NCBI RefSeq assembly: GCF_021130785.1
Contig: NC_060212.1
Location: 150,750,501-150,814,500 of the forward strand
DNA: 64,000 nt
Direction of reading: 5' to 3'
Origin: Homalodisca vitripennis
Taxonomy: Eukaryota > Arthropoda > Insecta > Hemiptera > Cicadellidae
The notes below the pieces were generated by a model that saw only the letters and a program-made list of their open reading frames with translations, had not been told where the DNA came from and did not search any database. The stretch's first letter is position 1. The number at the start of each line of letters is the position of its first letter. Position numbers and translations under genes: made by a program. Of this stretch, positions 53,406 to 64,000 are shown one piece after another.

Positions 53406-53879
53406 TTAAGCGAAGCCTGTCATGTCCCGATATATGTTGATGACGAAATCAGATTTCTGTCTGGCTGAACGCACATTAAATATAAAAGATGGGTCAACTA
53501 GAGAGTTAAAATTTGGTGTGAAACTTTACATCAGTATTCAAAATGGTAATCCATCAGTCCATTGGGACTCCTAATTTCTGTCTGCCAAGAAAGTGACTCT
53601 GATTACATTGGTCTTAAGATATGGTAATCACGGTAAGGAGAAATACCCAGAATAAACAAAATAGTAAACAAACAGAGTATATTGTGAACGTTAATCATTT
53701 GAAATTTTCAGTAACTTGGTAAAATGTGATTTCTTGGCAGAATTTAAATCTGTTTAAAAGTTAATTAATAAAGTTAAGTCGGTTAAATGTAAAAGGCATG
53801 TTGTACTGTTATGAAGAAAAATTCATTTAATCAAACATGTATTCGCTTTCTGTGTACTTTATTTTTTCAGAATGAAATT

Positions 53880-54259
53880 TTCTACAAGTTTTATTATAAC
53901 TTTTCTCCTTTGTGATCTGTTCCTTGGTGAAATAACAAAGTTATTGCAGCCCAAAGATGAAAAAATGTGTCTTTTCAATCCATTTTTTGCATTTTACACG
54001 GGTTTTTCCCAAAAAACTACTTAGCTTGCATCTGTGGGACTTGTTTTATTCAATTTATAGGTAAAAACCATAAGAAAAGATTGAATTAGCCCTTTAATCT
54101 ACCTTACCAGAATTCCAGAAAAACTTTGTTTTACATGGGTGAGCTAAAGTCCAGGTGAAATCTCTCGCTAGCCGTAACTCGCTAATAAAGTATTTCCGGA
54201 TCCAGGTTTATATGAACTTGTTTTCAAGCATTTTCTACATATCTTCATGAATCACCCTG
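53880..54259. mobile_element. Lone right arm of a long-TIR element
   Basis: The sequence ends CTTCATGAATCACCCTG followed by TA. Inward it follows, with many changes, the right arm of the element at 59672-62207: TTTTGCATTT, CAAAAAACTACT, GAAATCTCTCGCTAGCCGTA, CTCGCTAATAAAGTATTTCC. No left end or transposase lies nearby. It is probably a relic of a related family. Confidence 0.7.
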
Positions 54260-56529
54260 TATTATAATTGTAAAATAGAGGGATACACTCTTAAAATGTA
54301 TTAATTTTAATTTAATTACTTACTCGCATGTCCCTACAAAGATCTATTGGCGGAGTGGTTTACAATCTCTCTGACCAGTTGACGACGAAATGGAAACTCT
54401 TCTTAACCTTTTTTACATCTATATCAAAACTGAAAATAGTAGACATTTGTCCATTGCCAGTCTCTGTATGGGACAGGATGATCTATCAGCTTATCTTTGA
54501 AAATACAGACTACTGTCACACTTCAACCCTGTCATTGACAATAGTCCATCTGAGAAATACTTGTGATCGCAAAAGCGATTTGCTTTTCATTTACCTCTTA
54601 ATAGTTCTAATAATGTCTTGTAGACTGCATGTCCATAGCATCATTATTAGTCTACTGGTGTTTTTATCAAGAATCTTTCTGTAGTTCTTTTATACGTGTT
54701 TTTAAATATTCATAGATCACAGTTGTATGTAGGAGTTAAAAGAATCAGCTGAATTTCCTCTTGTGTCTGATTTATTGTTTTCCTCAGCTGTTTCCACAAA
54801 AACTAGTTTTGTATTTTAGGTATCCGTGTTATAACAGTTCATAAATAATATATTATACATCTTTTTAAGTATATAGACGAAAATATAACTAACTTATATA
54901 TGAGAATCCAATGTAACGTAAAGTTAGTTGAGTATAAGAACCAGATGGTTCAATGCAGCACAGCATTACTGTTCTGCTGCTAATGTGCAATATAATTCGC
55001 ACCCACTGGGCATGTGCAACCAAACAATTATCAATCCACAATGGGTTAAGTTTATTGTGTTGTTCCAGTAGCAGCCTTTGTTAATATAGTCACAATTAAG
55101 ATTTCTTTAGATTTCTCATGAAAATATTCAAATTCATCTTGACCTTTGAAATGGAGTAACAGTTTGTACTTCACCTGAACTAACATTTACGTTTCCCTTG
55201 TATTTATCGCAGGCTGCCTTTGATGTATCTTAGTGGAGTACATCACTCGCACTTTATTTGTGAAAAACAAACATTAAATATTTGAACATTATAGCTATTT
55301 TGAATTTCATAAGAGTGACAAGACAGATTCGCTTAACATCTAACCTACAAATTGACCATACTCTAACAAATCGTAAATTGATATTGGTTTTATTTAAAGT
55401 AAATGGAGAATAATAATCCAATTTAAATTTGACAGAAATTAAATAAACTCATGTTTTTGAGACAAAACGTAAAGTGTATTTAGAAAAACAATAAACTGCA
55501 CTAAATAGACAAGCCACCATATAAGCTCATGGTGACCAGGATAGTCTGATTGGTTAGCGGAGTTGTTGGAGAGGATGATGTAATGTCGGAATTGTACACT
55601 GAGTGCTGGATGAAGGCAGAACTACTGCTACTCCTAAATGCTAGTTTGGACAGACTATGTGGTGATGGGCACAAGACTTACACAGTTGTGAGTTACTAAA
55701 CCAATTCATTATCATGAAGAACATTAATAATTTTTAAATTTGAATAACAGGAGATTATATTACTTATTTAAAGTTTTACAACAAATTGGATTAAATTTGT
55801 AATTGAACAAGATTATTTTTTATTTCTCCTGACTAAATTCAAGTGCGAAATTAGTTTTATAATTTACCCAAAGACAATGCAAAATAATAAAATAAAATTT
55901 GAAGGACTGTCTTTATTTTTAATAAGCGAGTTTAAGTTTGAAACCACTCCACTTTTTTTTTTTTGACACAGTGTAATATGTTTGAGGAATGGACAAAATT
56001 AAAATTTTATCATATGAAGGAGTTAGTTTTACCATATTATAAAAGCCTTTTATATAATATGCAACTTAATCTTGAAGGTGGAGCTTATGTCAGTAACTTA
56101 ATTAGTAAAAGTGGCTATAAGACAGCCTGGTTGTCGAAAGGTTTCATGAAATAAAAAGTAACAATCTATATGTACATTTAAGTTTTAATGTCTTCATTGT
56201 CAAACACAAATCCTGTGACATGTGCCACTGGTGAAAAGTATTTAAAATTGTGTATTACAAAATGGAGGATTTATGGAAACGATTTTTTTAAAGTGGAAGG
56301 GAAAGTTTTTCGTAACTTCTCTCGGGACTGTGACTATTATTACTGAGTCTACGAGAATAGCATGTAGATATACAGAATCCTCAAGTTTTATAATTCTATT
56401 TCCATTAGATAAATACTTATTAATACTTTGCCCAAATATAGTAAGTGTATTTTGGTTGATACTGAGCAATGATGTCTGTTCTTGTTAGCTTATAAATTGC
56501 ACTTAGTCCTGTAAGAAACTTTGCGCTGC
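54260..56529. other. 3' flank of Rubicon, unassigned
   Basis: No gene was recognised. The 118-codon frame at 54328-54684 and overlapping opposite frames at 56242-56488 have no family motif. A more balanced patch at 55530-55690 is not assignable. Confidence 0.35.
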
Positions 56530-58850
56530 TTCCAGAGTGACAGGATATTCAGAATGGGTAAGTTTAGGGAGTAGGGGCCGCCTCCTATCGAGATCCATGA
56601 GGGAGAATTAGGGCACTACATCTCAGTCATGTCTCCCCAAAAGAAAGGGGAGGCCAGCTCTGAACCAGCCTCTCCAGTCAAAGTAAGCAGGGGGTGGTAC
56701 ACCCTTTTTGAGGCTAGCAAGAACCTGTGAGGTTAGGGAACAAACCCCACCAACTCCAACAATCATCTCGCACAGTAGACTATTTGACTTTGACTTTATT
56801 GAATTGCCCATGAACTCCAAAATCTCAACATTTGCGGTTAGCGATGTGCCGCTCCTGGACATTCATAAGGTTGCCCAGATTGAAGTGACGCATCTACAGG
56901 CATAACCTACTTTAAAGAATGTTATATGAAATTAAAGAAGAAATATAAAAGCGATGTTAGAAGTTTGTAAGCTACGTTTTAATTTGTTGAGAGGGTGTCA
57001 TCTGCTAAAAATAAACCTAAAATTATGTGGTCTATTATTAATGAAAATATAAGTAATAGTGATAGGTCTAAAAGTACAGAAGTTGGAAAGTAGTCTAACA
57101 GCTTGTGATTTCAATAACTTTTTTGTGAATAGTGTAAAAGATCTCATTGCTAATGTGCCTTTTTCTAGTCAGTCTATGTCATACTATTTAAGTAAGTTAA
57201 GTTGTAATGTGTCTAACTGTGAATTTAGTATTACTGAAGTAAAGGTTGAACAGATGTATGATGCTATTAATTTGTTAAGTAATAGTTCATGTCTGGATGT
57301 GTATGGTTTTAATTCTGAAACTTGCTGCACCTTTTATTGCTGAAGCTCTAGCCTATCTCTTGAATCTTTGTATTAATAATGGTACATTTCCAAGGTGCCT
57401 TAACTGGCAAAGGTTATACCACTGTATAAAAAAGGTACACGGAAAGAACATAAGAGTTTTAGACCTGTCTCGATAATCCAATTGTTCTCAAAAGTTGTTT
57501 GAAGGTAATATATAAATAGGCAAGTAATTCAGTATTTTGAAAGTAACCTATTGTTATCAGATAGTCAGTTTGGGTTTTAGGGCCTAAGAGAGGAACACTA
57601 AATGCTATTGTAAAATTTATGAAGAAACTGTATTCATGGTGTAGATGATTAAAAAAGTGGTCATAGGCAAGTTCTTCGGACATGTCTAAAGCCTTCGACA
57701 CGGTAAATCATGAAATTTTTTAGATAAACTTAAGTATTATGGTTTTGATGATCTGTCTTTACAATTTTTTAAATCATATCTCAAAGAGAGATATCAAATG
57801 GTTGCTTTTAATGGAAGCTCTTCCTCAATACAATGCAGTTACAGCAGGGGTTCCACAAGGATCCATTTTGGGGACCTGTATTATTTATAATTTATGTAAA
57901 TGACCTGCCAGCCTCCATAAATAACAATGTGACAAGATCATACATGTTTGCAGACGACCTAGCAATCTTACTGAATTGTAAAAATCTTAATGTAGTAAAT
58001 GATTCTCTACTAGTCGCTAACTCAATTGTGAATGATTGGTGTGCGGCGAACGTCCTCTGTGTAAACCATGAGAAAACTCAGGAGATTAATTTTAATTTAC
58101 AACATAAACCAAACCATGATAATGTAAAGTTTCTAGGTGTTCACCTCCAAGAGAATCTGAAAATGGAACAGGCATATAGAAGTTTTATGTAAAAAATTAG
58201 CAAAAGGCATTTTTGTGTTGTTAAGATTGAGATTAATTGTAAATATTGAAACATTAACTGCAGTATACTATGCACACATCCAGAGTCATTTGTCCTATGG
58301 AGTTATTGTATGGGGCAATGATCCTAACACCAAAAGACTTTTGATATTGCAGAAGAGAGCTATTAGGATAATGTGTAATGTAAAACAATAGAACCCATTG
58401 CAAACCTTTGTTTAGACAATTAGAGGTGTTGACTGTGCCTTCTATATTTGTTCTGGATGTATTACTGTATGTTAAAAATAACTTGCAGACAATAACAGTA
58501 AATAGCTCTATACATAATTACTTTACTAGAAATTGTTCTAATCTTAGAGTAAACTACTGTACCTACCAGTGTACCAAAAATAGTTTTGTAGAGATAGGTA
58601 TTAAAATTTAATAACATGTTACCAAATCATATTAAATGTCTAGATTTTTATTAGGTTTTAAGAAATGCTTAAAAAATATCTTAGTAAATCTAGCAGCATA
58701 CAGTTTAGATGAAGTTATAGATCATATTGAAAGCTAACATAGCCTAGTTATGAATATTTTACTTTTATAATACAATTTGTTTTGTATGTGATGACGATGC
58801 CATGCATACCACATTTGTAACGGCAATAAAATTCTGATTCTGATTCTGAT
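56530..58850 (+). mobile_element. Jockey-like LINE, internally deleted and decayed
   Basis: The 5' part (56530-56905) is GC-rich, with an ORF-like stretch from 56631 (MSPQKKGRP..., and further REQTPPTPTIISHSRL), and then breaks abruptly into sequence from the linker/RT region (WSIINENISNSD near 57035). RT motifs follow in broken frames: a VPQGSILG-like motif at 57850, LFIIYVNDLPASINNN, RSYMFADDLAILLNCKNL (FADD box at 57948) and FLGVHLQENLKMEQ. The end is CAATAAAATTCTGATTCTGA with repeated TTCTGA units (58826-58852), a LINE 3' end. Frameshifts and stops inactivate it. The endonuclease is missing. Confidence 0.85.
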
Positions 58851-58852
58851 CG

Positions 58853-59669
58853 GTTTTTGCTGTGCCCAATGGTGGGTTCAACTGGAAGGTATAAACCAGC
58901 CAGAAGTGATCCCTACTGTTGTCTTTGTTTTAGTTACTGCTTTTATGCATCGTGCTGGGTGGTTAATCTGTACAGTCGACTTGTTGGTCATTCCTGTTCA
59001 TTGTAAGCTTCATTATTAATAGTCAATAGTTTTTATGCACTTGTTATACATGCAATACAATGAATAGTACCTTTCATATATTACTAACAGACATACATTG
59101 GTTAATATATACAAAACTAAAAGAAGCCACTTTAATCCAAAGCAAAATTCTTTAATAGAGTAAGAGCTCTTCATCAGGAAATTTGTTTGAGATTTTTTAT
59201 AAACTTAGCCATATTTGGTTTTTATATTGTTAGGAGTATATTATTTGATAAACTTGTTTACCAAATAAATACTTTTTCAAATTGCTTGACAAGATAATTA
59301 TATTTAATAGTCATTGGCACCTCTGGTACAGATCAAAAAGCACAAACCTTACAAGTAAATCTTAATACCATTGTATTAATTTTTTTCTCAGATCTTACCA
59401 CCAGAGGCACATGTTCCCCTACCTCTCTCTCGGTCCGGCCTTGCATAACCATAACCAAAAAATCAAACTATACATTAGTTGTTACACCTTAATAGTTAAA
59501 AAAGGCATATTACGATGTTTAGCAGAAATATGGTGAACTAGCTGTTACCCGCGGCTTCACACGCAATCTTAGAACCAAAGTCCTTATATTACTTAGTAAA
59601 AGCAATTATGATGTAATATGATAGGAGTCCTATAAAAATTTTAAAAATATATATATATATATATATATA
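58853..59669. other. Unassigned flank with a short repeat word and an (AT)n run
   Basis: CTAGCTGTTACCCGCGGCTT at 59538 is a word seen widely in arthropod dispersed repeats, but too little surrounds it to classify. An (AT)n run at 59646-59670 directly borders the long-TIR element. Confidence 0.4.
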
Positions 59670-59671
59670 TA

Positions 59672-62207
59672 CAGGGTGATTCATGAAGTTCTCCCCCCAC
59701 TTCTACAGCACATTGTACTAGTAAAATTAATGAAAAAAAGTTATATAAAACATAGGTCCGAAAACGCTTCGTTAGCGAGTTACAGCTAGCGAAAGATTTC
59801 GCCTGAATTCCTGGGTAAAGAGTAAAATAAAGCCATACTGAACTTTTGGAAAGGTTAATTAAGTAAGAAATATCATGCATTCTTATGTATTTTTACCTGA
59901 TAAAGCTAATAAAATAGGTTTCAGAACTGTACCTGTAGTAGTTTTTGAGGGATTCAGGGTTAAATGCAAAAAATTGGGGCACGAAACAATGTTTTTTTAA
60001 GTTTGATGTACAATAAACTTTGTTAAATTGGTAATAAATACATAAAATCAACAAACATTAATTGTAAAGAATTTAATTCTGAGAAAATTGATATAATCAA
60101 AGTCTAAAATAAAACAGAAATAAGTACCAAAAAATCGATTTTATTCAGTATAATACATTACTAGCTGTAAAAAAAATACCGTACGGTATTTAGTTAAAAT
60201 AAAACAAAAACAAAATGTTTGTTCCTTAATGATGAGATAAATTGAGAAAACAAGATTAACTTGTTAAATAAATTTGTTTGTAAATAAAAATATCATGTTT
60301 TATTACGTTGTATTTTTTTTTTTAATTAAATTGTTCATCAAATGTTCGAAAATAAATGAAGCAAACATTTTCCCATTATTGTTTACTAATCATCGAAATG
60401 CAGTTTTTTTGTTTTATTAATTTCTAAGTTGGTAACGCATGAATAACAGCTGATCAACAATGGTATTCTGTACTGTTACGTTAGAACTGTGTATTAGTGG
60501 TGTTTTGCAAGCTACAGCAGGAGAATCGGGTTCTGTGAATCGTGTTATTAAATGCAATTTTTCTGTGAGTTATAATTCGATTGTTTATTTAGCGAAAAAA
60601 ATTTGCCTTACTTATTTACATCAGAGGAATACGCTGATATGGTTTTTATTTTGGGTTACTGTAATGGTAATGCTAGAGCTGCTGTAGAAGAATATGAACT
60701 ACGTTTACCCTAATAGGAGGATTCCAGATACCAAAACAATTTCAGGAACTTTTCGTACTCTTCGGGAAAACAGGATCACTACCAAGTACTAGAACCAATT
60801 ATGAACGAGCTGTCCAACTTGATGATGATATTGTTATTAATGCTGTTCATCGCAGTCCAGGTGTAAGTACACGACGTATTTCTAGGCGGATAGGAGTTTC
60901 GCAGTCAACGCAGTTTCGGAGGTCACTTAATCGAAACAAATTTTATCCGTTTCATAAAAAAAAAGGTTCAACATCTACAGCTAGGGATGGTCCGCTTCGC
61001 TTGGAGTTTTGCAACTTTTTGAATATTAATAATCAACTCTACAAGCGTATTTTTTTTTACGGATGAGGCACAATTCACTCGGGATGGTGTCAATAACTTG
61101 CACAATGAACACTCATGGGCAGAAGAAAATCCACATGAGGTAGTGGAACAGAACTTTCAACACCGATTTAGCGTCAATGTCTGGTGTGGCCTTTTGCACA
61201 ATCGGCTGATTGGACCTTTCATATTACCTGGACGCCTAAATGCTGAGTTCTATTTGCATTTCCTTCAAGAAGAGTTGCCGCAAGCTGTTTAGAGAATGTT
61301 CCTTTACATCTCAGACAAAATTTGTACTTCCAGCATGACGGAGCACCTCCCCACTTTTCACGTGCCGTTTTCTGCTTACTTAAATCATCAATTTCCCTGG
61401 ACACTGGATTGGTCGTGGAGGGCCTCACCCTTGGCCACTAAGATCACAAGATCTATCTCCATTGGATTATTGCATCTGGGGATGGATGAAAGACATTGTA
61501 TACAAGACAAAAGTGAATTCTCGTGATGAATTAATTGCCCGTATTATGGATTCGGCTGTGCAGATACAGGGAAGTCCTGAAAAATTAAGAAACGCAACAA
61601 AAGCAATACACAAAACGTGCTGCAAAATGTATTGATAATGATTGCCTCATTTTCGAACATCTATTATAAAAAGGTGCGTACGGTTGGCCCAACCTGATTA
61701 ATTTTGCTTAAAAACTAGTAATGTATTATACTGAATAAAATCGATTTTTTGGTACTAATTTCTGTTTTATTTTAGACTTTGATTATATCAATTTTCTCAG
61801 AATTAAATTCTCTACAATTAATGTTTGTTGATTTTATGTATTTATTACCAATTTAACAAAGTTATTGTACATCAAACTTAAAAAAACATTGTTTCGTGCC
61901 CCAATTTTTTGCATTTAACCCTGAATCCCTCAAAAACTATTACAGGTACAGTTCTGAAAAACCTATTTTATTAGCTTTATCAGGTAAAAATACATAAGAA
62001 TCTATGATATTTCTTACTTAATTAACCTTTCCAAAAGTTCAGTATGGCTTTATTTTACTCTTTACCCAGGAATTCAGGCGAAATCTTTCGCTAGCTGTAA
62101 CTGGCTAACGAAGCGTTTTCGGACCTATGTTTATATAACATTTTTTCATTATTTTTACTAGTACAATGTGCTGTAGAAGTGGGGGGAGAACTTCATGAAT
62201 CACCCTG
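59672..62207 (+). mobile_element. Tc1/mariner-superfamily transposon with about 500-bp TIRs (2536 bp)
   Basis: The ends are CAGGGTGATTCATGAAG and CTTCATGAATCACCCTG, with TA at both borders. The inverted repeats are exceptionally long and well matched: about 59672-60173 and 61714-62207, including features such as GTTTCGTGCCCCAATTTTTT and its complement. Between them is a broken + strand transposase. Because the arms are almost alike but the gene is dead, the copy may be fairly young or its arms may be kept alike by gene conversion. Confidence 0.93.
60602..61640 (+). pseudogene. Transposase with DUF4817-type N-terminus and DDE domain, broken
   Basis: Segments in order: TSEEYADMVFILGYCNGNAR (60617, DUF4817-like helix-turn-helix), stops, RRIPDTKTISGTFRTLRE, then SPGVSTRRISRRIGVSQSTQ (second helix-turn-helix), FFTDEAQFTRDGVNN (first catalytic Asp, about 61052), then an intact 64-codon piece (61098-61292) with FQHRFSVNVWCGLLHNRLIG. 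After that come an FQHDGAPPHFSR-like motif (second Asp, about 61327) and, in a changed frame, SPLDYCIWGWMKDIV (third acidic site, about 61460). This is the domain order of the DUF4817-containing IS630-Tc1-mariner transposases common in insects. At least three frameshifts or stops prevent a full protein. Confidence 0.85.
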
Positions 62208-62344
62208 TATACTTATGTAGGACCGAGATGCCTACTTTGGTTAAATAGTGCCTTCTTAAGACCATTTAAATTCACTTACCTACTATGTCACAGTTTAGCT
62301 TGGCATATTGCCTCGATCAAATTTTATATACGTTCAATTAAGTC

Positions 62345-62660
62345 AAAAGTCAAGTCAAAATATCTTTATTACATTATCATCAAGATAAGTATAGTGTCAC
62401 ATTAATAAGACATTAAAAGATCTTAAAGTTAAGGCGTCAAGAATTACAACAGTCAAAAAATTCATTTAAAGTACAAAAGGGCCGATCTTGTAGCCAGTTC
62501 TTCAGGTCTCTTCTAAAGAGCCGCTTGTCGCTTTCCTTCAGCTCTGGCAGGGCGTTCCACATCTTGGCACTGATGTAGCTTGTCTTCTTTTCAGTGGAGC
62601 TGAGTTTGTGCACAGGTAGGCAGTAGTTGTTGGCATGTCTGGTGTTGTACAGATGAAATA
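62345..62660 (-). mobile_element. LINE 3' fragment, antisense (post-RT tail)
   Basis: Minus-strand translation from 62655 reads FICTTLHTRHANNYCLPVHK, then LSSTEKKTSYISAKMWNALP and ELKESDKRLFRRDLKNWLQD, the usual end of a jockey/CR1-like LINE protein (TR......P......K.S....A..WN.LP). The frame is too short to stand out on its own but has no stop. The minus-strand 3' end ATGTAATAAAGATATTTTGA plus a TGACTT-type tail lies at about 62345-62385. Confidence 0.8.
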
Positions 62661-63371
62661 ATTAGTCTGGGCGCGCGGGCCGGTCGGTCGGTGGTAGGCT
62701 TAGGCGCGGGGGGGAAGAGGGGTGTGTGAATCGGTCATTCCTGAAAACATCACTCCCGCGCCACGGTGGCGGACTTCAATGTCGGGCCATCCGGAAGGGC
62801 TTGGCTGACTTGTGACTCATCTTTCCCTCCAGCAAACCTTCCCTCCAAACAATATAATACCAGTGTGACATCTGTTGTCATAGAGTGAGCATCGTTTAAA
62901 CTTCAGTATTAACAGTGAGTTGTTCTAAGCTGTGTGTATTTACTGTGTGCAGTTAACTGTGAATAATTATTACGTTTTTTATAATTATTAGTGTTTTTTG
63001 TATTGTGTTATTTTGTTTTAGTAAGAAGCTTATTTCATAAGCAATATGTGTGACCGCGTGAAATCAAAACTGAAGGGTAGAGTTTTGCACAGTGTCGTGT
63101 GGTATTGAATAAAACAACTACGAAATGATATTCTGTTTTTCAATATTTAATTTCGATTAAAATAATTTTGACTGTCCAATAAGAGAAACTAAATAATAAG
63201 TATAAGTGGTAAAGGAATGTAATATAAATTAATTTGTTCTTTGCGAAAAACAAATAAAACTACTAAACAAAAATTTAAAAAAAAGAGGCAACTAGAACGT
63301 GCACACAGCATGATTTAAAGCCAATGCTTTAGAACATTACACTCGTATTACTTTCTTAAATGTTTTCTTAA
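62661..63371 (+). other. GC-rich then AT-rich leader, possibly of the following transposon gene
   Basis: 62665-62840 is unusually GC-rich (GGGCGCGCGGGCCGGTCGGT and onwards) and is followed by a leader-like sequence and a short frame MCDRVKSKLKGRVLHSVVWY at 63044. It may be the promoter and first coding piece of the transposase relic to the right. No inverted end was found. Confidence 0.35.
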
Positions 63372-64000
63372 GTCGTGAAATTGTCAGTAATGTATATACA
63401 TTCATGAAAAAGGAGGCTGATGAAAAAACTTTAAGTATTCCCTTGGCAAAGGCCCGTGTCCGAACAGCAGTAGCTACAGGCGTCCTCAGAACGTGAAATC
63501 TCAAGAATTAATTAAAGAGCTTTACAAATTTAACCGTTAATAATGACAATGGTGAAAGTAGCTTTCTCACCCCAAACAAATTGAAAAGGAATCGTAAAAA
63601 AGTCTATTACAGGATTGGATGACTTTGACAAAGCTCTGATAAGGCGAGTTGTGTACGAGTTCCATCTTCTAAAAAACAAGCTACCAACTGTATCTTTGTT
63701 ACATGAAGAATTGAAACAGCGGATCGACTTTAAAGGATCAAAATCAAGCCTCAACAACATTCTTAAAGAACTTGGTTTTCGATGGAGAAGGACACAAAAT
63801 AACCGCAAGCTTTTGATCGAGACTAATGAAATAAGAGAAAAAAGAATTTCGTATTTAAGAGCACAAAAACGTTACAGAGATGAAGGACGTGAAATTATAT
63901 ACTTAGACGAGTCTTATATACTGACAAGTCATGTGTCAAGTTCATCGTTGGTCTGACGAATCAACTAAAGGAATGCGTGTTCCCATTTCGAAAGGGGAAC
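63372..64000 (+). pseudogene. IS630/Tc1-type transposase relic, runs off right edge
   Basis: Coding similarity begins near 63372 (REIVSNVYTFMKKEAD, then IPLAKARVRTAVATGV, a helix-turn-helix start). After stops and a frame change, the long frame 63615-63956 gives DDFDKALIRRVVYEFHLLKN, LKQRIDFKGSKSSLNNILKE, LGFRWRRTQNNRKLLIET and REIIYLDESYI. The LDES motif carries the first catalytic Asp of DDE transposases. A further one-base shift near 63940 moves to HRWSDESTKGMRVPISKG, the next conserved block. I know this layout from insect proteins of the IS630-Tc1-mariner group with a FKWKK.../YLDETW signature. The rest of the gene lies outside the window. Confidence 0.75.

Noticed and set aside
54328..54684. 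118-codon + strand gene downstream of Rubicon
   Set aside because: Low-information hydrophobic sequence, no recognisable domain, and no coding-type composition.
61219..61428. Antisense gene inside the long-TIR element
   Set aside because: It overlaps the conserved transposase segments on the + strand and is a shadow.

Overview
The window is eukaryotic nuclear DNA, most likely from an insect or other arthropod. It is AT-rich, its coding sequence is split by GT-AG introns, and it is packed with transposon families common in arthropod genomes: jockey-like LINEs, mariner, TTAA-flanked piggyBac-like elements, a PIF/Harbinger-like element with an MADF protein, and long-inverted-repeat elements. 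I cannot name the species from sequence alone. I saw no bacterial operons, CRISPR arrays or tRNA/rRNA genes.

The only host gene I can support is a + strand Rubicon orthologue (RUN domain and Rubicon-homology domain; regulator of autophagy and endosomes). Eleven coding exons lie between 5464 and 51617 and join with matching splice phases to give 877 codons plus a stop. The protein runs from inside the RUN domain (exons 1-2), through a long Ser-rich linker with the conserved GQSLxSFL/ENAHFxIS block (exon 3), a charged helix (exon 4) and acidic/Ser linkers (exons 5-6), to the Cys-rich C-terminal domain (exons 7-11). The start codon and the first part of the RUN domain must lie left of the window. 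The gene ends at 51617, and candidate poly(A) signals lie near 52437 and 52540.

Almost everything else is transposon debris in the introns and 3' flank. Left part (1-11118): LINE pieces, an 842-bp foldback element and DNA-transposon ends. Intron 2 (11303-26660): a piggyBac-like element, a Harbinger-like element, LINE pieces and a second TTAA element. Introns 3-7: a deleted mariner copy, a decayed partial copy of Rubicon exon 5, a near-perfect hairpin and a LINE tail. Intron 8: a hAT-like element and a 2.1-kb TTAA element. Introns 9-10: a MITE, a LINE RNase H fragment, another TTAA element and a near-intact mariner. Downstream of the gene: a TTAA element, a lone arm of a long-TIR element, an internally deleted LINE, a complete long-TIR Tc1/mariner-superfamily element, a LINE tail, and a transposase relic that runs off the right edge.

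I did not find a clearly new biological system. The most notable items are the decayed exon-5 duplicate, the five different TTAA-flanked deletion derivatives in and beside one gene, the mariner master/derivative pair, the large asymmetric foldback, and the LINE copies in which upstream sequence is fused directly to the end of the reverse transcriptase.
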